From Solirubrobacterales bacterium (GTDB lineage Bacteria; Actinomycetota; Thermoleophilia; Solirubrobacterales; 70-9): a DNA stretch of 6,779 nt. Of this stretch, positions 5,495 through 6,779 are shown in pieces. Every line of letters starts with the position of its first letter. Position 1 is the first letter of the stretch. The translations under genes were made by a program, and so were the position numbers. The stretch is taken from contig JASLJO010000072.1 in NCBI GenBank assembly GCA_030152505.1, positions 1 to 6,779 of the forward strand, in the 5' to 3' direction. The notes beneath the pieces were generated by a model, which worked only from the letters and a program-made list of their open reading frames with translations, was not told the DNA's origin and searched no databases.

Positions 5495-6106
5495 AGGCGC
5501 GTGCTCGCCCTCGGCGCGCTGACCCCAGAGGCCGATCATCTCGTCGGCGAAGCGGTCGACCAGCGTGACCCCCGGCGAGTGGGCGAAGAGCATTTCCAGG
5601 TCGAACTCCCAGACCAGGATCTTCACGTCGAGGCTGACCGGCAGGTCTTCGTCGACGTTCTCACCAAGGACCTCGTAGGCCTCGCGCAGGACGGCGACGT
5701 TGGCGGCCTTGTCGGCGGCGAAGATCGCTCGTGCCTGCGGCCCGGCCGCGGCAACACGCTCGCGGTGCTCCCGCTTGCGTTCCTCGTAGTCGGCGATCGA
5801 GGCGTCTTCGGTCAGCACTTCGACCAGCGTCGTGACCTCGTCGCCGAAGCGCCCGCGCAGCGAGTCCGGATCGGCCTTGGCGTGCTCGGCCACGTCATGC
5901 AGCAGGCCGGCCGCAAGTACCTCCTCGGCATAGTTGTGCTCAGCGAGCAGATCGGCGACCGCCAGCGAATGGTCGATGAACGGGATCTCCTCGCAGCCGG
6001 TCTGGCGAAGCTGGCCGGCGTGGGCCTGCCGGGCGACGGAGAGAGCGCCGCGGACAAGCGCGGAGCGCGCGGCTTTGGACTCGATCCGCCTGGCAGGAGG
6101 AGTCAT
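5486..6106 (-). CDS. HD-domain hydrolase, RelA/SpoT N-terminal (small alarmone hydrolase)-like
   Basis: This is a 206-residue cytoplasmic protein. Its core resembles the hydrolase half of RelA/SpoT or MESH1: ARQAHAGQLRQTG (25-37), DHSLAVADLL (45-54, H46), AAGLLHDVAEHA (65-76, with H70 and D71), FGDEVTTLVEVLTE (87-100) and AADKAANVA (130-138, with D132 and N136). H46, H70, D71 and D132 would bind the metal ion. E74 is kept, but the next residue of the usual HDxxED motif is His75 rather than Asp. No synthetase (RelA_SpoT) or TGS domain is present, so it would be a stand-alone hydrolase. (p)ppGpp hydrolysis is possible but unproven; another nucleotide or phosphoester is equally open. The ATG is fixed by an in-frame TGA immediately upstream, and no strong ribosome site is seen. 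Confidence 0.75.
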   Translation of the reverse strand: MTPPARRIESKAARSALVRGALSVARQAHAGQLRQTGCEEIPFIDHSLAVADLLAEHNYAEEVLAAGLLHDVAEHAKADPDSLRGRFGDEVTTLVEVLTEDASIADYEERKREHRERVAAAGPQARAIFAADKAANVAVLREAYEVLGENVDEDLPVSLDVKILVWEFDLEMLFAHSPGVTLVDRFADEMIGLWGQRAEGEHAPLC

Positions 6107-6176
6107 TCACCGTGCAGGGTAACGGACCAAACGAAAAAAGCACTCCATTCGTACCAAAAGGGGACAGATGTCTGGC
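6107..6176. other. Relatively AT-rich 70-bp spacer with G-tract and near-palindrome
   Basis: This spacer lies between the MBL-fold gene stop and the HD gene start (both minus strand). It is visibly richer in A/T than its surroundings, with an A-run ACGAAAAAAGC and the string ACCAAAAGGGGACAGATGTC. CAGACATCTG on the minus strand is one central base change from a perfect palindrome. The T-run on the minus strand has no convincing stem before it, so no terminator is called. It could hold the HD gene's own promoter, but no clear -10/-35 pair was found. Confidence 0.5.
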
Positions 6177-6779
6177 TTAGGCTGCAGGGACAGCGCGGGA
6201 CGCCGGTGCGTGCACGTCCAGCTCCGCCCCCTCGACGCCGAGCTCGACCGTCGCCGGATCGCCGCCCTCGCTCGCCCAGCGCTCGCGCGCTTCGCGCTCC
6301 AGCCAATCGAGTTGTTCGTCTGAGTGCAGCGGATCGTGGTGGAAGAGGACGGTGTGCCCGGCGCCGGTGCGACGCGCGAAGCTGAGCGCGTGAGAGAGCG
6401 AGGAGTGACCCCAGCCGAGGTGCTCGGGGTACTCGGAGTCGGCGTACTGGCCGTCGTGGATCAGCAGTGAGGCGTCCTGGGCGAGGCCGAAGCCGGAGAT
6501 CCACTCCTCCTCGAGCGTATCGAGGTCGGCGCCCAGGGCCGGCTCGTGGTCGGGGATGTAGGCGAGGGAGTCCTCGCCGTCGTCGATCCGATAGCCGAGC
6601 GTCGGCCCGCGGTGGGAGACGGAGGCGGCGCGAATCCGCGCCGGGCCGATCTCCCACTCGCTCTCCGGAGTGTGGCGAAAGGAGACGTCGCAGGGCAGCT
6701 CGCGCACCTCGACCGGGCTGAGCGGCGCCGAGATGTAGCGGGCGATGCGGTCGCGCAGCGAGGCCTCGGGCGAGGCCGG
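6177..6779 (-). CDS. MBL-fold metallohydrolase (RNase Z/PhnP-like branch), C-terminal part
   Basis: The reading frame stays open to the right edge, so the 5' end lies outside the window. The GTG at 6707 is probably internal, because the 24 codons before it (including RIARYISAPLSPVEVREL) read as natural protein sequence. The visible 200 residues carry the second half of a metallo-beta-lactamase fold. They include a strand-rich segment with SHRGPTLGYRID, LAYIPDHEP, then LIHDGQYADSEYPEHLGWGH with a metal-ligand Asp and His, and finally VLFHHDPLHSDEQLD with the last metal-binding His. The first HxHxDH motif must lie upstream. Such proteins are dizinc hydrolases of phosphodiester or related bonds; the substrate is not evident. 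The gene ends 70 bp before the HD gene, and co-transcription is possible. Confidence 0.82.
   Translation of the reverse strand, partial: PASPEASLRDRIARYISAPLSPVEVRELPCDVSFRHTPESEWEIGPARIRAASVSHRGPTLGYRIDDGEDSLAYIPDHEPALGADLDTLEEEWISGFGLAQDASLLIHDGQYADSEYPEHLGWGHSSLSHALSFARRTGAGHTVLFHHDPLHSDEQLDWLEREARERWASEGGDPATVELGVEGAELDVHAPASRAVPAA

Noticed and set aside
6107..6176. Terminator for the MBL gene at the minus-strand T-run
   Set aside because: No stable stem precedes the T-run; only 4-bp pairings were found.

Overview
The window is GC-rich and densely coded, with GTG starts, overlapping stop/start codons and very short spacers. Protein types and style (an OpuB/ProU-type transporter, a DUF6328-like membrane protein, possibly leaderless starts) suggest a high-GC actinobacterium, perhaps a Thermoleophilia/Solirubrobacterales lineage. 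That placement is inference; no rRNA or other marker gene is present.

Positions 1-4866 (minus strand) read as one six-gene operon. In transcription order these are: a short purine-nucleoside/MTA-type phosphorylase (4866-4192), an amidohydrolase of the MTA/SAH deaminase type (4130-2850), an ABC ATPase of the glycine-betaine/proline (OpuBA/ProV) family with a CBS-like tail (2849-1698), two separate permeases (1705-965 and 968-246), and the N-terminus of a lipoprotein binding protein (199 to beyond position 1). Four of the five junctions are abutting, overlapping or under 50 bp. The deaminase stop codon directly touches the ATPase start. The operon thus joins salvage of SAM by-products (methylthioadenosine or S-adenosylhomocysteine) to uptake of a probable quaternary amine or related osmolyte.

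Two symmetric DNA elements stand out. One is a perfect 21-bp inverted repeat with a 3-bp loop (4885-4929), in the divergent promoter region between the phosphorylase and the plus-strand membrane gene. The other is a 44-bp double concentric dyad (4147-4190) filling the phosphorylase/deaminase junction.

Positions 4970-5494 (plus) encode a small four-helix membrane protein of the DUF6328 type. It converges on, and overlaps by 9 bp, a minus-strand RelA/SpoT-like HD hydrolase (6106-5486). A relatively AT-rich 70-bp spacer (6107-6176) separates that gene from the C-terminal part of an MBL-fold metallohydrolase (6177 to beyond 6779). No tRNA, rRNA, CRISPR array, insertion sequence or convincing rho-independent terminator was seen. 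No stretch over 300 bp lacks a gene.
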